Made by a program: the position numbers and the translations under genes. The notes under the pieces are model-generated. The model saw only the letters and a list, made by a program, of their open reading frames with translations. It was not told where the DNA came from and did not search any database. A stretch of DNA of 41,440 nt from Actinomycetes bacterium (GTDB lineage Bacteria; Actinomycetota; Acidimicrobiia; Acidimicrobiales; RAAP-2), in the NCBI GenBank assembly GCA_021818025.1, contig JAKAFH010000008.1, positions 1 to 41,440 of the forward strand. Reading direction: 5' to 3'. Numbering within the stretch: the stretch's first letter is position 1; each line of letters starts with the position of its first letter. This document shows, one piece after another, positions 39,779 through 41,440 of this stretch.

Positions 39779-41440
39779 CTACGCCACGCCACTGCCGTCG
39801 TGAGACGACACGACCGGTACACGTTCGTCGCCGCCTAGGTCGGCAACCGCGGGAGCGCTCGCCTCGCTGTAGTGATACGGGTCGGTCAGGATCACCGGGA
39901 TCCGCTCAAAGTTGTACGCGGGCACCGGTGTCGCGGTCTGCCACTCCAGGCCGAGGGAGTCCCACGGGTTGGCGGGCGCCTTCTGGGGACTGATGTACAG
40001 CGACCACACCAGGTTGAAGAAGAAGATAAGGAACGAGAAGCCCAGCAAGAAGGCGCTGATCGACGAGAAGTCGTTCAGGCCCTGGAGGTTCTTCGCGTAC
40101 GTGAACACCCGTCGTGGCTGGCCGAGCAGTCCGATGATGAACATCGGGAAGAAGGTCAGGTTGAAGAAGATGAACATCGTCCAGAAGTGCCAGAGGCCGA
40201 TCTTCTTGTTCATCATCCGCCCGGTCATCTTGGGCAGCCAGTAGTAGAGGCCACCCATGAAGGCGAAGAGCAGTCCACCCATGATCGTGTAGTGGAAGTG
40301 CGACAGCACGAAGAATCCGCCGTGCACCGTCACGTTCACGGGGACGTCCGACAGGAACACGCCCGTGACGCCACCGATCAAGAAGTTGAAGTAGAGCGCC
40401 ATCGCGAACAGCATCGGTATCTCGAATCTGATCTTCGATTTGTACAACGTGCCCATACCGACCAGGTAGATGAAGCCAGTGGGAATCGAGATCAGTTCGG
40501 TCGTCAACATGAACAGCGGTCGCATGTCAGGGTTGATGCCGCTCTGGAAGAGGTGGTGCTGCCAGACGAAGAACGACAGCAGTGACACGCCAATCATGCC
40601 CGCGGCACCCACCTTGTACGCGAAGAGCGGTTTACGGGTGAAGACCGGCAGGATCTCACCGACGATGCCAAAGCCCGGCAGCGCCATGATGTAGACCTCG
40701 GGGTGCCCGAAGAACCAGAAGAGGTTCTCCCACAGGTACGAACTGCCGCCGTGCTCGGTGACGTAGAACGCCGTCTGGGCGGTCTTGTCGAGCAGGCCGA
40801 ACAGGCCCGCGGCGAAGAGCGTGGGCGTGGCGAGCGTGAGCAGAGCTGCCGTAGCGAGGATCGACCAGACGAAGATCGGCACCCGGCTCCAGGTCATGCC
40901 CGGCGCGCGATAGTTGATGATGGTCACCGCGATATTGAAGCCCGCAGCCATCATGCCCATCCCGATGACCGCGAAGCCAAAGAGGTAGGACACCATGCCC
41001 GGGCCCGCCTGGGTTTGCAGCGGCGCGTAGCCGGTCCACCCCGTCGGGAAGCCACCGTAGGGCAGCGCCGAGAAGATGACCATGTAGCCCGCGACGAAGA
41101 TCCAGAAGCTGAAGGCCTCGATGCGCGGGAACGCCATCCGGCGCGAGCCAATCATGAGCGGCACGAGGTAGTTGCCCAGCGGACCGACCACGATTGAGGT
41201 GGCCATCATCATCATGATCGTGCCGTGCTCGCTCACGATCTTGATGTACGTGTCCGCGCTGAAGTAGTGCGTCGTGGGGTTGAGCAGCTCGGTGCGAATC
41301 GCCATGGCCAGCAGACCACCGGTGAACATGAAGAGCAGCACACCGACCACGTACTGCAACCCGACCGTCTTGTGGTTGGTGCTGTAGCGGAAGTACTTGG
41401 ACCAGTCGTCAACCTCGACTTCCTTCCGTGGCTGGCGTCC
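39779..41440 (-). CDS. ctaD: Cytochrome c oxidase subunit I, 5' end beyond the window
   Basis: WENLFWFFGHPEVYIMALPGFGIVGEI, SFFVWQHHLFQSG, VHGGFFVLSHFHYTIMGG. Frame stays open to 41440 (GRQPRKEVEVDDWSKYFRYSTNHKTVG...). Confidence 0.98.
   Translation of the reverse strand, partial: GRQPRKEVEVDDWSKYFRYSTNHKTVGLQYVVGVLLFMFTGGLLAMAIRTELLNPTTHYFSADTYIKIVSEHGTIMMMMATSIVVGPLGNYLVPLMIGSRRMAFPRIEAFSFWIFVAGYMVIFSALPYGGFPTGWTGYAPLQTQAGPGMVSYLFGFAVIGMGMMAAGFNIAVTIINYRAPGMTWSRVPIFVWSILATAALLTLATPTLFAAGLFGLLDKTAQTAFYVTEHGGSSYLWENLFWFFGHPEVYIMALPGFGIVGEILPVFTRKPLFAYKVGAAGMIGVSLLSFFVWQHHLFQSGINPDMRPLFMLTTELISIPTGFIYLVGMGTLYKSKIRFEIPMLFAMALYFNFLIGGVTGVFLSDVPVNVTVHGGFFVLSHFHYTIMGGLLFAFMGGLYYWLPKMTGRMMNKKIGLWHFWTMFIFFNLTFFPMFIIGLLGQPRRVFTYAKNLQGLNDFSSISAFLLGFSFLIFFFNLVWSLYISPQKAPANPWDSLGLEWQTATPVPAYNFERIPVILTDPYHYSEASAPAVADLGGDERVPVVSSHDGSGVA

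Overview
High-GC actinobacterial chromosome segment, probably Acidimicrobiia (inferred from the 16S 5' end and gene content). Almost every gene is a recognisable housekeeping gene. On the minus strand, from right to left: ctaD (5'-truncated by the window edge), ctaE, an untracked 37-codon small membrane ORF and a CtaG-like gene; a small membrane protein and caa3-type ctaG; a very long collinear run pyrR-pyrB-pyrC-carA-carB-pyrD-pyrF-mihF-gmk-rpoZ-coaBC-metK-priA-def-fmt-rpe-ribD-ribBA-ribH-CSD; infC-rpmI-rplT-trmH-pheS-pheT-acyl-ACP thioesterase; argC-argB-argF-argR-argG-argH-ybaK; and a 16S rRNA gene (5' ~290 nt only) with leader and promoter. Plus-strand genes are an EamA transporter, a DUF4232-like protein, a DUF1844-like protein, and SCO1 with a coupled unknown protein. 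I found no phage, CRISPR, transposon or defence system. The best leads are: the 37-aa membrane sORF in the cytochrome oxidase cluster; a near-consensus PyrR-binding RNA hairpin abutting the pyrR Shine-Dalgarno at the head of a ~19.5-kb, 20-gene run; an ATC start codon for infC and a possible second non-canonical start for trmH in the same operon; and a recurring TAnnnT-N6-ATG leaderless signature, including a divergent pair sharing a palindromic -35 element.
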